Below the pieces are notes generated by a model. It had not been told where the DNA came from. It saw nothing but the letters and a program-made list of their open reading frames with translations, and made no database searches. Below are positions 45,113 through 54,855 of a stretch of 64,000 bases of DNA, piece by piece. Every line of letters starts with the position of its first letter. The first letter of the stretch is position 1. Source of the stretch: Akkermansia muciniphila (GTDB lineage: Bacteria > Verrucomicrobiota > Verrucomicrobiia > Verrucomicrobiales > V1-33); contig CALQSQ010000006.1 of the NCBI GenBank assembly GCA_943333275.1, forward strand, positions 1 to 64,000, in the 5' to 3' direction. A program made the translations under genes and the position numbers.

Positions 45113-45300
45113 GATGCCGACGATAAGGCGGAGGTGGGGGCGGACGTCAACTGGGATTCCGTGATTTGGCCCCGAACCAGCCCGGTTGGAAATTTCCTCC
45201 ACCCCGATTGAACGAACCGAGGGTGCCGATTGACTAATGTCTTTGGAAAGCGATGATGCGCCCCGTCTTCCCATCCATTTTATCCCACCAACCTCCTACT

Positions 45301-45708
45301 ATGAAATACCACACCTCCCCCTCCCGGAAGCTCAGCGTGCACCGCGCCGGCTTCACCCTCATGGAACTCATGCTCGTGCTGGGCATCATTTCCATCCTCG
45401 TTGTCGCCGGCGTCAAGATCGGCCCGGCCATTCAAAAGCAGGCGAAGAATGGCACCGCCAAGGCCGCCGTTGCCACCCTGAGCGGATTCGTCATGAGCTA
45501 CCAGAGCGGACACTCCGGCAAGCTGCCCACCAGTATTGATCAGATGGTCAAAAACGGCATGATCACCGAGGATATCGCCACCGACCCCTGGGGCAACAAA
45601 TACCAACTCGTCGTCCCCTCCAAACGCTCCAAGGACAAATTCGATCTCTTCTCCCAAGGCGACAGCGTTGAGGATGAGTCGGATGATGTAGGCAACTGGG
45701 GGGATTAG
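45301..45708 (+). CDS. gspG: Major pseudopilin, GspG-like
   Basis: A 135-residue prepilin. The leader ends A-G (16-17) and the mature chain starts F-T-L-M-E-L-M with Glu at +5, as prepilin peptidase and assembly need. The long hydrophobic N-helix is followed by a small domain with the D-P-W-G-N-K-Y segment typical of GspG, and an acidic calcium-loop-like end. It is the first gene of a nine-gene operon. The upstream ATG at 45253 would add 16 residues without helping the leader, so 45301 was chosen. Confidence 0.93.
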   Translation: MKYHTSPSRKLSVHRAGFTLMELMLVLGIISILVVAGVKIGPAIQKQAKNGTAKAAVATLSGFVMSYQSGHSGKLPTSIDQMVKNGMITEDIATDPWGNKYQLVVPSKRSKDKFDLFSQGDSVEDESDDVGNWGD

Positions 45709-45720
45709 CCCACCTGCTTC

Positions 45721-46257
45721 ATGAAATTTCTCGCCCCGAATCCCCCACGCCGATCCGGCTTCACGCTCATTGAGCTGATGGTCGGTCTGGGCATTGCCAT
45801 GCTGTTGATTGGGGCGGGGTTGGGAGCGGGAAAATTCTGGCAGGCGAACCAGGCGTTGCACAAGCCGATGGATGAGATCAAGGGCATGGCCAAGCTCGCG
45901 AACCATCGGGCCATTGCCGAGCAGCGGGACTGGGAGATCGTGCTCCGGGCGGATTCGCTGGAGCTGCGCCCCAAAAAGGCGGCCTCGGATGCCGACCAGA
46001 AATTTCTGGATACCGCCGACGAGAAATTGAAGCGCAAGGATGGCGTGCAAAGTGTGGGACTGGGCGAGAACGTGCTCCTGTCAGTGAAGCGTTTCGGCGA
46101 GGACCAGTGGCACAAACCCAACCCGGATTACTGGGTGTTCCAGCACAGTGGCATTTGCGAACCCATCCAAATCCGCGTCGAGGTGGGGGATCGGGCGATC
46201 GAAGCCCAGTTTGATCCCCTGACCGCCGGCGTGCAATTTGAAGAAGAATTCCCCTGA
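45721..46257 (+). CDS. Minor pseudopilin, GspH-like
   Basis: A 178-residue prepilin-like protein. Cleavage is predicted at G13-F14, with F-T-L-I-E-L-M following (Glu at +5). A hydrophobic helix spans to about residue 40 and the globular domain has W-E-I-V-L-R-A-D-S-L-E-L-R. It begins 12 bases after gspG. The assignment to H rests on operon order and length; the body shows no H-specific motif I can rely on. Confidence 0.85.
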   Translation: MKFLAPNPPRRSGFTLIELMVGLGIAMLLIGAGLGAGKFWQANQALHKPMDEIKGMAKLANHRAIAEQRDWEIVLRADSLELRPKKAASDADQKFLDTADEKLKRKDGVQSVGLGENVLLSVKRFGEDQWHKPNPDYWVFQHSGICEPIQIRVEVGDRAIEAQFDPLTAGVQFEEEFP

Positions 46258-46259
46258 AC

Positions 46260-46736
46260 GTGACCTTCCACCCTCCACCACCCTCCCGCCGCCGTCAGGC
46301 CTCCGCGTTCATTCTCATGGAAATGATGTTCGCGCTGATTCTTTTCGGCATGTCCGCCGTGGGGCTCATCAAGGCGCTGGCGCGCACATCCCAGCTGGCG
46401 GCGGAATCGCAGATGGACGTGCGCATGCTTCTGCGCCTGCAATCACGCCTCACGGAAATCAGCAAGCTGACCGACATCACTCCCTGGAAGGATAAGTCCG
46501 AGACCTCCACGCCGGATGAACTGGGCGTCTGGACGGAGACGAGTGTGGAGGAAATGAAGGATCTGAAAAATGAGGACGGGCAGGAACTCACCCAGATGTA
46601 TCGCGTGTATGTCAAAGCCTTCTACACCGTGGAATGGCAGAAGGACCCCATCATGATGGATGCCGAAGTCTGGCGGTTCGCCCCGCTTTATCGCACCAAC
46701 TCCGCCGCCGCGCCCACCGCCGCACCCCCCCAATGA
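46260..46736 (+). CDS. Minor pseudopilin, GspI-like, with unusual leader end
   Basis: A 158-residue prepilin-like protein starting at GTG two bases after the preceding stop. The helix begins F-I-L-M-E-M-M with Glu at +5, but the residue before the predicted cut is Ala16, not Gly. A tail rich in Ala and Pro ends the protein. Position between H- and J-like genes supports GspI. Overlaps the next start by ATGA. Confidence 0.82.
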   Translation: MTFHPPPPSRRRQASAFILMEMMFALILFGMSAVGLIKALARTSQLAAESQMDVRMLLRLQSRLTEISKLTDITPWKDKSETSTPDELGVWTETSVEEMKDLKNEDGQELTQMYRVYVKAFYTVEWQKDPIMMDAEVWRFAPLYRTNSAAAPTAAPPQ

Positions 46737-47611
46737 AACTTTCCCGCTCCCATTCACGCTCTGCGGGTTTCACCCTGCTGGAGGTCATGCTCGCGGTGGC
46801 GTTGTTTGCCCTGTTGATCGGCGGCATCTTTGCTACGCAGCGCGGGGCGATGATCATTGCCGCCAACATCACCGAGTCCCAGGAGAAATCCATGCGCATC
46901 AACAGTTTTGTGGAGTTGATGCGCCGCAGCTTTGAACAGGCGCCGGGCAACTCCCGCGTCCACCTGCTCCTGCCCCGCGGCCAGAGCAACACGAGTGAAA
47001 TTTATTTCAAGGACTACCCGCTGGTGTTCTCGTGGAGCGGCATTTCCGCAGGTTCCAAGGGCGTCATTTTCCGCACGGAACGCAATGCCGAGCGCCAGCT
47101 GTCCGCCGTCGTCCTCTACCTCGACGAAGAGGCCACCCAGGATTACGAAAATGGCAAACTGGATGAAAAATCCATCGACCACACCACCAAGAAACCCCAC
47201 GTGCGCCGGCTCGAACTCATGACCGGCATCAAGAGCCTCGAGTGGCTCGTCATCGATGACTCCACCATCGCCAGAAACTCCCGCTCGGGCAAGACCGCCG
47301 ACGATGCCTGGGTGGCCGAGTGGCCGCTGGACAAGACCACGCGTCCCTCCCGGGTGAAATTTACCATCGCCCTGGCCGACAATTCCGACCCCATGACCCT
47401 CATTTTCTGGATTCCCATGACCGTCAATCCCCAGACCTTTGCCAACGGCGGCACCGGCACCCCGAACGGTGGCAGCGGCAAGCCTCCCGGCATCAATGGT
47501 CAGGGTGGGATTCCCATCCCTGCACCGGGGGGCGCGGGCGGGGCTCCAGGTGGTGCTCCCGGGCGGCCTCCCGGTAATCCCGGCGGCGGAGGTCCTCCCA
47601 TCCGCAGATAA
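46733..47611 (+). CDS. Minor pseudopilin, GspJ-like
   Basis: A 292-residue prepilin-like protein with the cut at G12-F13, then F-T-L-L-E-V-M (Glu at +5). The globular domain (about 45-245) has beta strands typical of J, for example R-R-L-E-L-M-T-G-I-K-S-L-E-W. A Gly/Pro-rich low-complexity tail follows from about 245. J proteins cap the pseudopilus together with I and K. Coupled to the upstream gene by ATGA. Confidence 0.85.
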   Translation: MKLSRSHSRSAGFTLLEVMLAVALFALLIGGIFATQRGAMIIAANITESQEKSMRINSFVELMRRSFEQAPGNSRVHLLLPRGQSNTSEIYFKDYPLVFSWSGISAGSKGVIFRTERNAERQLSAVVLYLDEEATQDYENGKLDEKSIDHTTKKPHVRRLELMTGIKSLEWLVIDDSTIARNSRSGKTADDAWVAEWPLDKTTRPSRVKFTIALADNSDPMTLIFWIPMTVNPQTFANGGTGTPNGGSGKPPGINGQGGIPIPAPGGAGGAPGGAPGRPPGNPGGGGPPIRR

Positions 47612-47629
47612 CCTGCACTCCTTTTTCCC

Positions 47630-48604
47630 ATGAAACTCCCGCCTCCATCACCGCGTCGCCGCCAGCAAGGGTCTGCCCTCATGATGGTCTTCGCGCTGGT
47701 GGCGATGCTCAGCTACCTCATTTTCACCACGCTGCGCATCGTGGTCAGCGACATCGATTTCACCATCGGCCAGAAGAAAGGCTTCCGCTGCCGCTGCCTC
47801 GCGGAAATGGGCATCAACGTGGCCATGAACCCCACGGTGAAAAAAACGGACCTCGATCTCCTGAACATGAGTTTCGACGACAACTACGAGTCCTTCTCCG
47901 TGAAAATCCGCGGCGAGGGCGGACGGCTCAACATCAACACCCTCCTCAATCCCTCCAACCCCGACAAGGAACTCCTCAAACGCCTCTTCGAAGCCTGGGG
48001 CATGACTGAGGAGGATGACCGCATTGCCCTCATCGACAACCTCATCGACTGGGTGGACCCCAATGACGAGCATCAGGAGCACGGCATGGAAAAGGACCAG
48101 TACGAAAAGGACTACGGCATCACCGGTTACCCCTTCAATCGCTATTTCTACAGCCTCGATGAACTGCTCCTCGTCCCGGGTTTCGATACCATCGCCTCGC
48201 TCAAACCCAACTGGCGCGATTACCTGACCATTTACAGCCAGGGGAAACTCGACCTCAATGAAGCCCCCGCCGACCTCCTGGCCATCGTCTGCGACACCAC
48301 GGACACCGCCGCCCAGGAATTCGTCGAAACCCGCTGGGGTGATGACCACAACGAGGACACGAAAGATGACAAACGCTACTCCAGCGTGGAGGAGGCGCTT
48401 GCCCTGCTCGACGTCGGCAGCGGCCCGCTCGCCAACGATCCTGAGTTCGCCGAACGCACCTCCCAGCGCCTCACCATTAACGACGGCACCACCCGGATCG
48501 AGTCCACCGGCACCGTGGGAGATTTCCGCCGGCGCATCATCATGGTGGTCCGCAGCCGCCAGCAACCCCAGATTCTGACCCGGGAGGAAATTCCCCTCTT
48601 CTAA
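47630..48604 (+). CDS. gspK: GspK-like pseudopilus tip protein
   Basis: A 324-residue protein. The leader ends G14 and the helix starts S-A-L-M-M-V without Glu at +5, as is normal for GspK. It contains the conserved K-helical region: G-R-L-N-I-N-T-L-L-N-P, L-I-D-N-L-I-D-W-V-D-P-N-D, and G-K-L-D-L-N-E-A-P-A-D-L-L. Such features give a confident call. It is the largest of the pseudopilins and expected at the tip. Eighteen bases separate it from the J-like gene. Confidence 0.92.
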   Translation: MKLPPPSPRRRQQGSALMMVFALVAMLSYLIFTTLRIVVSDIDFTIGQKKGFRCRCLAEMGINVAMNPTVKKTDLDLLNMSFDDNYESFSVKIRGEGGRLNINTLLNPSNPDKELLKRLFEAWGMTEEDDRIALIDNLIDWVDPNDEHQEHGMEKDQYEKDYGITGYPFNRYFYSLDELLLVPGFDTIASLKPNWRDYLTIYSQGKLDLNEAPADLLAIVCDTTDTAAQEFVETRWGDDHNEDTKDDKRYSSVEEALALLDVGSGPLANDPEFAERTSQRLTINDGTTRIESTGTVGDFRRRIIMVVRSRQQPQILTREEIPLF

Positions 48605-48693
48605 CATTTCCCCGCAAGATACCATTTCCCAAATCGCCCCGGACGAGTAAAAGAATCCCCGCCGACCCGACGTCCTCCCCAGATTTATTCATC

Positions 48694-49929
48694 ATGCCCG
48701 AACTTTCCACCACCATCTGCCTGCCCGGCGAAGAAGCCTGGGAACTCTGGAAACAGGGTCCCGCGGGCATGAGCATCGCCCAGAGCGTGCGCCTGGACGA
48801 AGGCGGCAGCCCGGCTGCGTTCAAGTCCGCGGATTGTTTCGGCTACCCCGTCATTTCCTCCTACGCCGTGCCCGTCTGGGCGGCCAGTGGCGATCCCGAG
48901 ATCATCGATGGCGTGGTCCAGATGCAGTTGGAGAAAAATAATCTCTTCCCCAACAATGCCGTCGGCCAGCTCGTGGACACGCGCATCATCGAGCGCATGG
49001 AATCGCAAACGCTCGTCACTGCCACCGTGCTGGACGACAAATCCGAGCTGCCGCTCACGCAGACCGCCCCGGCCAGCTTCGAAATTTCCCCCGCCCTCTT
49101 TTACCTCCCGGACAATTCCATCGTCTTGTGGAAGGAACTGGGCCGGCTCATTTTCTGCCTCACGCGGGGAGAGCATCCGTTGTATTTCCACGCGCTGTCG
49201 GATTCCGAACTGAGCCCCGCTGCCGTCAGTGAAATTGAGAGCCTGCTCATGCCGCTTTATTTGCAGGACATGGTGCCGGAGCTGGAAAGCATCGTTCTCT
49301 GGACCGATGCCGTTGTCCCCGGGGCCGAACAGGCGCTGGCCGACTCCCTGCACCTCCCGGTGCACCGCCAGCCCAAGCCCGCGCCCACGCTGCCACGCAC
49401 GCCCAGCGCGTTCGAACCGGTCAGCGTGGCAATGGGGAAAATCCGCGCCGCCAAGCTTCGGCGCATTCGCAACTACGCCGTCGTCGCCGTGGCGGCCTAC
49501 GCGGCCGTCATTTTGGGATTCGTTGGCTGGTATTGGTGGCAGGACCGGCAGGTCGATACCCTGCGCAAGTCCGTGGCGGCATTGCGTGGCAGCGTGGGAT
49601 TTGTCGAGCCCGCCCTGCGCCAGTGGACCGCCACCGAGCCCCTGCGTGAAAAGGACCTCTACCCCATCGAGAGCCTCCGCGCCACTCTCGAACCGCTCTC
49701 CGTCCGCCAGTTTCTGGGCGTCAAGGCCACCAGCGTGCGCCTGGAGGGCCAGACCCTGGAAATCAAAGGCGAGGGCCAGCCGCAAAATATGCCCATCCAG
49801 TATTGCAATTTCCTGAAAACCACGCTGAAAAACTACGACTGGACCGGACCCACTTGGGGCCCGCAGCGCAACAACCTCTTCACCTTCACCTTCACCGGCA
49901 AAAGAAAGGGCACGGTCAATGACACTTAA
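48694..49929 (+). CDS. GspL/PilM-PilN-like inner-membrane assembly protein
   Basis: A 411-residue protein with a cytoplasmic actin-like region (about 1-245), a single membrane helix (about 259-282) and a periplasmic ferredoxin-like part ending in F-T-F-T-G-K. This layout is that of GspL, or a PilM-PilN fusion. In type II systems the cytoplasmic part recruits the GspE ATPase, and no gspE is visible in the window. The next gene overlaps its end by 11 bases, which supports a shared complex. The sequence itself is too diverged for a firm L or PilN call. Confidence 0.8.
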   Translation: MPELSTTICLPGEEAWELWKQGPAGMSIAQSVRLDEGGSPAAFKSADCFGYPVISSYAVPVWAASGDPEIIDGVVQMQLEKNNLFPNNAVGQLVDTRIIERMESQTLVTATVLDDKSELPLTQTAPASFEISPALFYLPDNSIVLWKELGRLIFCLTRGEHPLYFHALSDSELSPAAVSEIESLLMPLYLQDMVPELESIVLWTDAVVPGAEQALADSLHLPVHRQPKPAPTLPRTPSAFEPVSVAMGKIRAAKLRRIRNYAVVAVAAYAAVILGFVGWYWWQDRQVDTLRKSVAALRGSVGFVEPALRQWTATEPLREKDLYPIESLRATLEPLSVRQFLGVKATSVRLEGQTLEIKGEGQPQNMPIQYCNFLKTTLKNYDWTGPTWGPQRNNLFTFTFTGKRKGTVNDT

Positions 49930-50686
49930 GCCCAGCGAAAAGCGTCTGCTGATCATTTTCTGCATCGGGGGATTCATCGCCGCCAATGTCGGCGCCTGGA
50001 CGATCCTGCAGCAGAAAAATATTTCCCTCAAAGTCGCCAAAACCAAGCTGGACGCCGACTACAAGCACCTCAAGTCCCTCAAGGACCGCGTCTCCGAGGC
50101 CACTGAATACCAGGAGATTCTGGCGAAATACCTCAAGGCCTATGCCTCCCTCGATGCCCGGGACACGCATCTGGGGAATTTCGTCTCCAACGCCGCCTCC
50201 CAATATGGCCTCAAACTGGCCAAAAACACCCCGCTCGCCGTGGAATTTCCCGATCCCGAAAAGGGCGGCGACTTCATCAAATCCGGCTACCAGGCCGAAG
50301 TGGCTGGCGGTTACAAAGCGATTTTCCAGTTCATCCACAAGCTCCAGTCCCCCACGGATTTCCACTACATCAAGAGCATGACCCTCACCACGAGGAAGAA
50401 TGAACAGCAGGATGGTGCGATGGATGTCGTCTGCAATTTCGTCATCCAAAAATGGTGGCATCCTGACAGCCAGACCCTGCTCGATGGACAATCCCCGGAA
50501 CTGGCCGCCGCTCCCGTGACTCCATCCGCGACTCCCGCACCGGTGGAAACGCCCCCGGCACCAACTCCAGCTGAGGCCCCCGCCAAGGCCGCCCCCGCCG
50601 AAATCCCCGTCGCGGACGAAACTCCCCCCGCCGAGCCCGACGCTAGCCCCGCCGTGGCCCCAGCCCCGCCCGCTCCCGTGCAGTAA
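49919..50686 (+). CDS. GspM/PilO-like inner-membrane protein
   Basis: A 255-residue protein with one membrane helix (about 8-27), a coiled-coil stretch (28-70) and a periplasmic ferredoxin-like domain (about 85-185). Then comes a long Ala/Pro-rich low-complexity tail (185-255). The arrangement fits GspM or PilO, partners of GspL/PilN. It overlaps the previous gene by 11 bases. The disordered tail is unusually long. Confidence 0.8.
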   Translation: MTLKPSEKRLLIIFCIGGFIAANVGAWTILQQKNISLKVAKTKLDADYKHLKSLKDRVSEATEYQEILAKYLKAYASLDARDTHLGNFVSNAASQYGLKLAKNTPLAVEFPDPEKGGDFIKSGYQAEVAGGYKAIFQFIHKLQSPTDFHYIKSMTLTTRKNEQQDGAMDVVCNFVIQKWWHPDSQTLLDGQSPELAAAPVTPSATPAPVETPPAPTPAEAPAKAAPAEIPVADETPPAEPDASPAVAPAPPAPVQ

Positions 50687-50709
50687 TTTTTTCAAAACCC
50701 ACCACTCCC

Positions 50710-51561
50710 ATGAAACTAACCACCCTCCTCATCGGTTGCCTCCTCAGCCCGGCATTCCTCCATGCGCAGGAAACGGAGAAGAAGCCGACTTTCGATCCCG
50801 CCCCCAGCGGCTTGGATAAATATGGGAAATTGTTGGAGAAGGATCCGTTTGATTTCGACAAGCAGGACGCCCCACCCCCACCCCCCACCCCGCCCATGGA
50901 GGGCTGGCTGCTCGCGGGCATCACCAAGACCGAGGATTACCAGACGGCCATTCTCGTCAATCTCAAGACTTCCGAGCGCCTCCGCCTCAACCACTACCAG
51001 AACCCGCCCAGCAAACGCGCCAACACCACCATCCACGGCGGGGACAAGTACGAACTCGTCTCCATCGACTTTGAGGATGGCGAACCAAAGCTCAAAAACG
51101 CTAGTGCAGTCATCACCAAGAATGGCGAGCTCACCAAGGTGGAATACAGCGATGAAGTTCTGAAGTTAAAACCCGCCGCCCCCGCCGGTCCGGCCGGTGC
51201 CGGGAAGGGACCCGTGCCCCCCGGAGGCGCCCCCAGCCCGATGGTCCGTCCAGCAGCCCCCGGTGCCGCCCCCGCTGGCGGCGGCAGTTCCAACGCCGAA
51301 CTCATCAAAATGCTCCAAAAACAACGCGGCGAGCACCCCGCCGGCACCCCCGTCGCCCCGGCCTCATCCGGTGGCACCAACCCAGCCAGCACCGCCCCGG
51401 GAACCAGTTCCAACCCCACCCAGCCCGGAGCCGTCCCGCCCCAGCCGCGCCGCCGCGTCGTCCTCCCCACCGACGCCGCAGGTGCCGCTCCTGCCGCTCC
51501 TGCCGCTCCTGCCGCCACGCCGGCACCCGCAGCCCCGGCACCCGCAGTCCCCGGCAATTAA
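50710..51561 (+). CDS. GspC/PilP-like periplasmic protein
   Basis: A 283-residue protein with a signal peptide (about 1-19), then K-D-P-F-D-F and a short beta domain (about 60-155) with G-W-L-L-A-G-I-T-K that resembles the homology region of GspC or PilP. These connect the inner-membrane platform to the secretin. The second half is low complexity, rich in Ala, Pro and Gly. It lies between the M/O-like gene and the secretin, as pilP does. Call is by context and weak motif. Confidence 0.75.
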   Translation: MKLTTLLIGCLLSPAFLHAQETEKKPTFDPAPSGLDKYGKLLEKDPFDFDKQDAPPPPPTPPMEGWLLAGITKTEDYQTAILVNLKTSERLRLNHYQNPPSKRANTTIHGGDKYELVSIDFEDGEPKLKNASAVITKNGELTKVEYSDEVLKLKPAAPAGPAGAGKGPVPPGGAPSPMVRPAAPGAAPAGGGSSNAELIKMLQKQRGEHPAGTPVAPASSGGTNPASTAPGTSSNPTQPGAVPPQPRRRVVLPTDAAGAAPAAPAAPAATPAPAAPAPAVPGN

Positions 51562-51621
51562 AATTTCCTCCATTCTTCGCCTTCTCACTTCCCGCAATCC
51601 GCCCCTGGCACTCCTAATTTC

Positions 51622-54495
51622 ATGTCCCGAACCTCGTTCCTCACTCTCAGCCTGATCACTGCCTCCGCCACCTGGGTTCTCTCCCAGAGCGGCATCGAGC
51701 CACCCCGCCGCGCCGTCCCGCCTCCCAATCCCGTTGCGGATGCGCCTGCCACCGACACGCCGCCCGCCGAGGCCCCCACCCCGGTGCCAGTCCCGGAGCC
51801 CACGGCCGCCCCGGCCCCGACCGACGCCAAGCCACCCATCGCCACCGGCCTCTCCCCGGCTCAAATCGAAGCCATGAAGGCCAAGGCCGCCGCCGCACGC
51901 AAGGCCAAGGAAGCCGCAGGCGGAAATACTGCGGGCACCACGCTCGATAGCGTCAAAAACGCAATCGGTGGAACCAAAAAATCTACCACCCCGGACCCCA
52001 TCCCCAATCCCAACGCATCGGGAGTGCCGCTCAGCGAGTTCGTTCCCGCCAGCAAATCCGCCAGTGCCCTGCCCAATAAGGACGCCTTTTCAGGCAACAG
52101 CGCCGCCACCTCCGAGGGTGGATACGTGGACGTTTTTGCCAATCCCACCGCCACCGTCGAGGACGTGCTGGCAGATTACGAGAAATTTACCGGGGTCACC
52201 GTCGTCCGCGCTGGAAATATCACGGGAAATGTGCCCATCCAGGTGAATCCGGCAGCCAGAATGAAGGAGTCCGAATATGTGGACTACCTCAAGGTCGCCC
52301 TCATGATCAACGGATTCGGCATTCACGAATACACCACCAAGCTCCACATCATCACCGTCACCGGAACCGCCAACCCGTTCTTTCATACTGCTCCACCCCC
52401 AGAGGGACACGCCGTCTTCACCCGCGCCGTGGACCTGCCTGAGGCCGAGGTTTTCGTGAATTATTTCATGAAGTTCGACTACATTTCCGTCCAGGACGCC
52501 ACCACCATCCTCGGCGCCCCGCAGCACCAATCGGGCAAAATCACCGCAGTCCCCAACGCCGGGGGCATTCTCATCACCGAATCCGTGCCCGTGGTTCGCA
52601 GCATGATTGCCATCAAGGAAAAAATCGACGTGCCCTCCGGTGAGGTCGACCGCCGCTTCGTCCAACTCAAGCTCGCCGACGCCGAGGAGATCGCCCAGAT
52701 CATTCAGCAGATCATCCAGCAGCAAAATACCGCCAACAAGAGCGGCGGCGGCGGTGGAGCCAGGGTCATTAATCCCGGCAATGCTGCCACCCAACTCACC
52801 GCCCAGCTCAACCCCGGTGCCCCCGCCGGCGGCGCCCCGCCCAGTTCCAGCGCTGCAACTTCCACCACCGCCGGTGCCCAGACCGCCCCGGACGGGTCCT
52901 CTGTCGTCGTGCAGGCCGACCGCCGCACCAACCGCATTCTCCTCAGCGGCAAGAAATCCGATATCGTTTACATGGAAAAACTCATCCGCGACTTCGATGT
53001 CGCTTCCGAGGTCACCAACCTCGAGACTTACCAACTCCGCTACATCAGCGTCGTCGATTTCATCGATCTCGCCGCCGGAGCCCTCGAAGCCCGGGGATTT
53101 GGAACCAGCACCGGTGGCAGCGGAGGCTCCGGAGGAACCGCCAACCGCCAGGCCAGTGGCAATGGTTTTCCCACGGACTCTCGCACCAATCCCGGTGCTA
53201 GCGCTTTCGGCGGTCAGAGTGGCACCAATTCCCGCTCCAGTTCCTCCAACCGCAGCAGCAGCAGCGGGAGTTCGTTCGGGGGCAGCAGCAGCGGCAGCCG
53301 CGGTGGATCCTCCCGTGGGGGGAGTGGTGGTGGTGGCTCCGGTTCCACCCTCGCCAGCCCCTCCTCCACCACCGTCGGCAAGACACTCCTCATTTCCGAC
53401 CCCCAATCCAACTCCATCATCGTTTCCGGTCCGCCGGAATCCCGGGAACAAATTCGCCTTCTGATCGTCGAAATCGACAAACATCCCCGCCAGGTTCAAA
53501 TCGACTGCGTCATCGCGGAACTCACCCTTGGCGATAACATGGAGTTCGGCATCGATCTCCTGCGCAAGGTGGACAACGTCACGATCGGCGGTCAGTCTGT
53601 CGATGTTGCCGGCCTGTTCCGCAATACCTCTGCACTCGGTGGCATCATTGACCCCGGCACGCTCAACAACGTCGCAGCCTTCCCCACCGCCGCCTCCGGT
53701 CTCAACACCTATTTCCAGGTTGGCGAGTTGCTCAACGGCTACATCAAGGCCACCGAGGACACGAATAAACTCAAGATCCTTCAGAAGCCCAGCATCGCCA
53801 TGGCCAACAATGAAACCGGCTACATCTCCGTCGGCAAGGAGGTCCCCTTTGCCGGAAGCCAGCAGTCCAGTGTCACCAACGGTAGCAACCAATCCCTCAA
53901 CAGCCAGATTGAATACAAGGATGTGCTCCTGAGCCTCGAGGTCACGCCACTCATTAGTTCCAGGAACGAAGTCTCGCTCCAGATCACCCAGATCAATGAC
54001 AACGTCTCCGGCGTCACGAAAATCAACAACGACAACGTCCCCATCATCAGCAAGCAGGAGCTCACAACCAAGCTCATCGTCCCCAATGGAGGGATTGCCA
54101 TCCTCGGAGGACTTACCTCCGATTCCCGCAGCAACGCCATCGCCGGCGCCCCCCTCATCGCTCGCATCCCCATCCTTAGGACCCTCTTCGGCAGCAACAA
54201 AAAGGAGGACTCCCGCCGGGAACTCATGGTCTTCATCCAGCCCCGCATCATGGAGACCGCCGATGAAATGCTCGACGTCAACGCCAAGGAGGTCCAGCGC
54301 AACATCATCGGCCCAGCCGCCGAAAGCTTCATCCATCCCCCCTACGCTACCTCCAACATCCTCCTCCCCCAGGAATCCGGGCCCATCCCCTACGACCAGG
54401 CGGGCTATCCCCGCGAAGAGGAGAAACCCGGCTTCTGGAAACGCCTCGGCAACACCTTCAAACGCAAAACCAACGTCCCCGCCGAATCCCGCTGA
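51622..54495 (+). CDS. gspD: Secretin, GspD/PilQ-like outer-membrane channel
   Basis: A 957-residue secretin that would form the outer-membrane channel. A signal peptide (1-22) precedes a Pro/Ala-rich segment (25-70), then N-domains at about 168-250, 270-340 and 343-368. A Gly/Ser-rich insert covers about 497-586. The secretin core runs from about 610 to 900 with Q-V-Q-I-D-C-V-I-A-E-L near 624, V-P-N-G-G-I-A-I-L-G-G-L near 820 and R-R-E-L-M-V-F-I-Q-P-R-I near 865. A C-terminal region of some 50 residues may bind a pilotin. It is the last gene of the operon. Confidence 0.95.
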   Translation: MSRTSFLTLSLITASATWVLSQSGIEPPRRAVPPPNPVADAPATDTPPAEAPTPVPVPEPTAAPAPTDAKPPIATGLSPAQIEAMKAKAAAARKAKEAAGGNTAGTTLDSVKNAIGGTKKSTTPDPIPNPNASGVPLSEFVPASKSASALPNKDAFSGNSAATSEGGYVDVFANPTATVEDVLADYEKFTGVTVVRAGNITGNVPIQVNPAARMKESEYVDYLKVALMINGFGIHEYTTKLHIITVTGTANPFFHTAPPPEGHAVFTRAVDLPEAEVFVNYFMKFDYISVQDATTILGAPQHQSGKITAVPNAGGILITESVPVVRSMIAIKEKIDVPSGEVDRRFVQLKLADAEEIAQIIQQIIQQQNTANKSGGGGGARVINPGNAATQLTAQLNPGAPAGGAPPSSSAATSTTAGAQTAPDGSSVVVQADRRTNRILLSGKKSDIVYMEKLIRDFDVASEVTNLETYQLRYISVVDFIDLAAGALEARGFGTSTGGSGGSGGTANRQASGNGFPTDSRTNPGASAFGGQSGTNSRSSSSNRSSSSGSSFGGSSSGSRGGSSRGGSGGGGSGSTLASPSSTTVGKTLLISDPQSNSIIVSGPPESREQIRLLIVEIDKHPRQVQIDCVIAELTLGDNMEFGIDLLRKVDNVTIGGQSVDVAGLFRNTSALGGIIDPGTLNNVAAFPTAASGLNTYFQVGELLNGYIKATEDTNKLKILQKPSIAMANNETGYISVGKEVPFAGSQQSSVTNGSNQSLNSQIEYKDVLLSLEVTPLISSRNEVSLQITQINDNVSGVTKINNDNVPIISKQELTTKLIVPNGGIAILGGLTSDSRSNAIAGAPLIARIPILRTLFGSNKKEDSRRELMVFIQPRIMETADEMLDVNAKEVQRNIIGPAAESFIHPPYATSNILLPQESGPIPYDQAGYPREEEKPGFWKRLGNTFKRKTNVPAESR

Positions 54496-54752
54496 TCCCC
54501 GCTCCCGGCTGTTGCCATTGAAAAAAGGAAAATTCCAGCCATCCCGACCCCGGTTCCAGCGCTCATCGAATTAATTTCCCTCAAACCACGAATTTTCTCC
54601 GAATTGAGCCTGATTTTTTCAACCCTGATCCCCTAATCGCCCCAAAATCCTCCCTCGGAGCCCGTAAATCCAACAGAATTCTTCGGAAACAAAAATCGCC
54701 CCAACCAGCCTCCCACAAGCCTTGCAGGCGATTTCAGCCCGAGCTGTCCCGC

Positions 54753-54817
54753 AAAAAAAAATCCCATCAAAAAAAATCGAAGAAAATCTTTACAAAATTT
54801 CCCGAATCCACTAATCT
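54753..54817 (+). promoter_or_regulatory. Strong promoter with A-tract upstream elements
   Basis: A -35 box TTTACA (54789-54794) and -10 box TAATCT (54812-54817) are 17 bases apart. Upstream are two runs of A, nine bases at 54753-54761 and eight at 54769-54776. These fit bent DNA or UP elements. The start of transcription would be near 54824. The region 54496-54752, also without a gene, is A/T- and C-rich and shows no other feature. Confidence 0.7.
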
Positions 54818-54855
54818 CACGTTGCCCACCAAAAAAAATCCACCCATCCTTCAAA

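Noticed and set aside
52090-54336. 748-codon minus-strand frame over the secretin
   Set aside because: Antisense to secretin motifs; Gly/Asp/Val-rich without recognisable domains.
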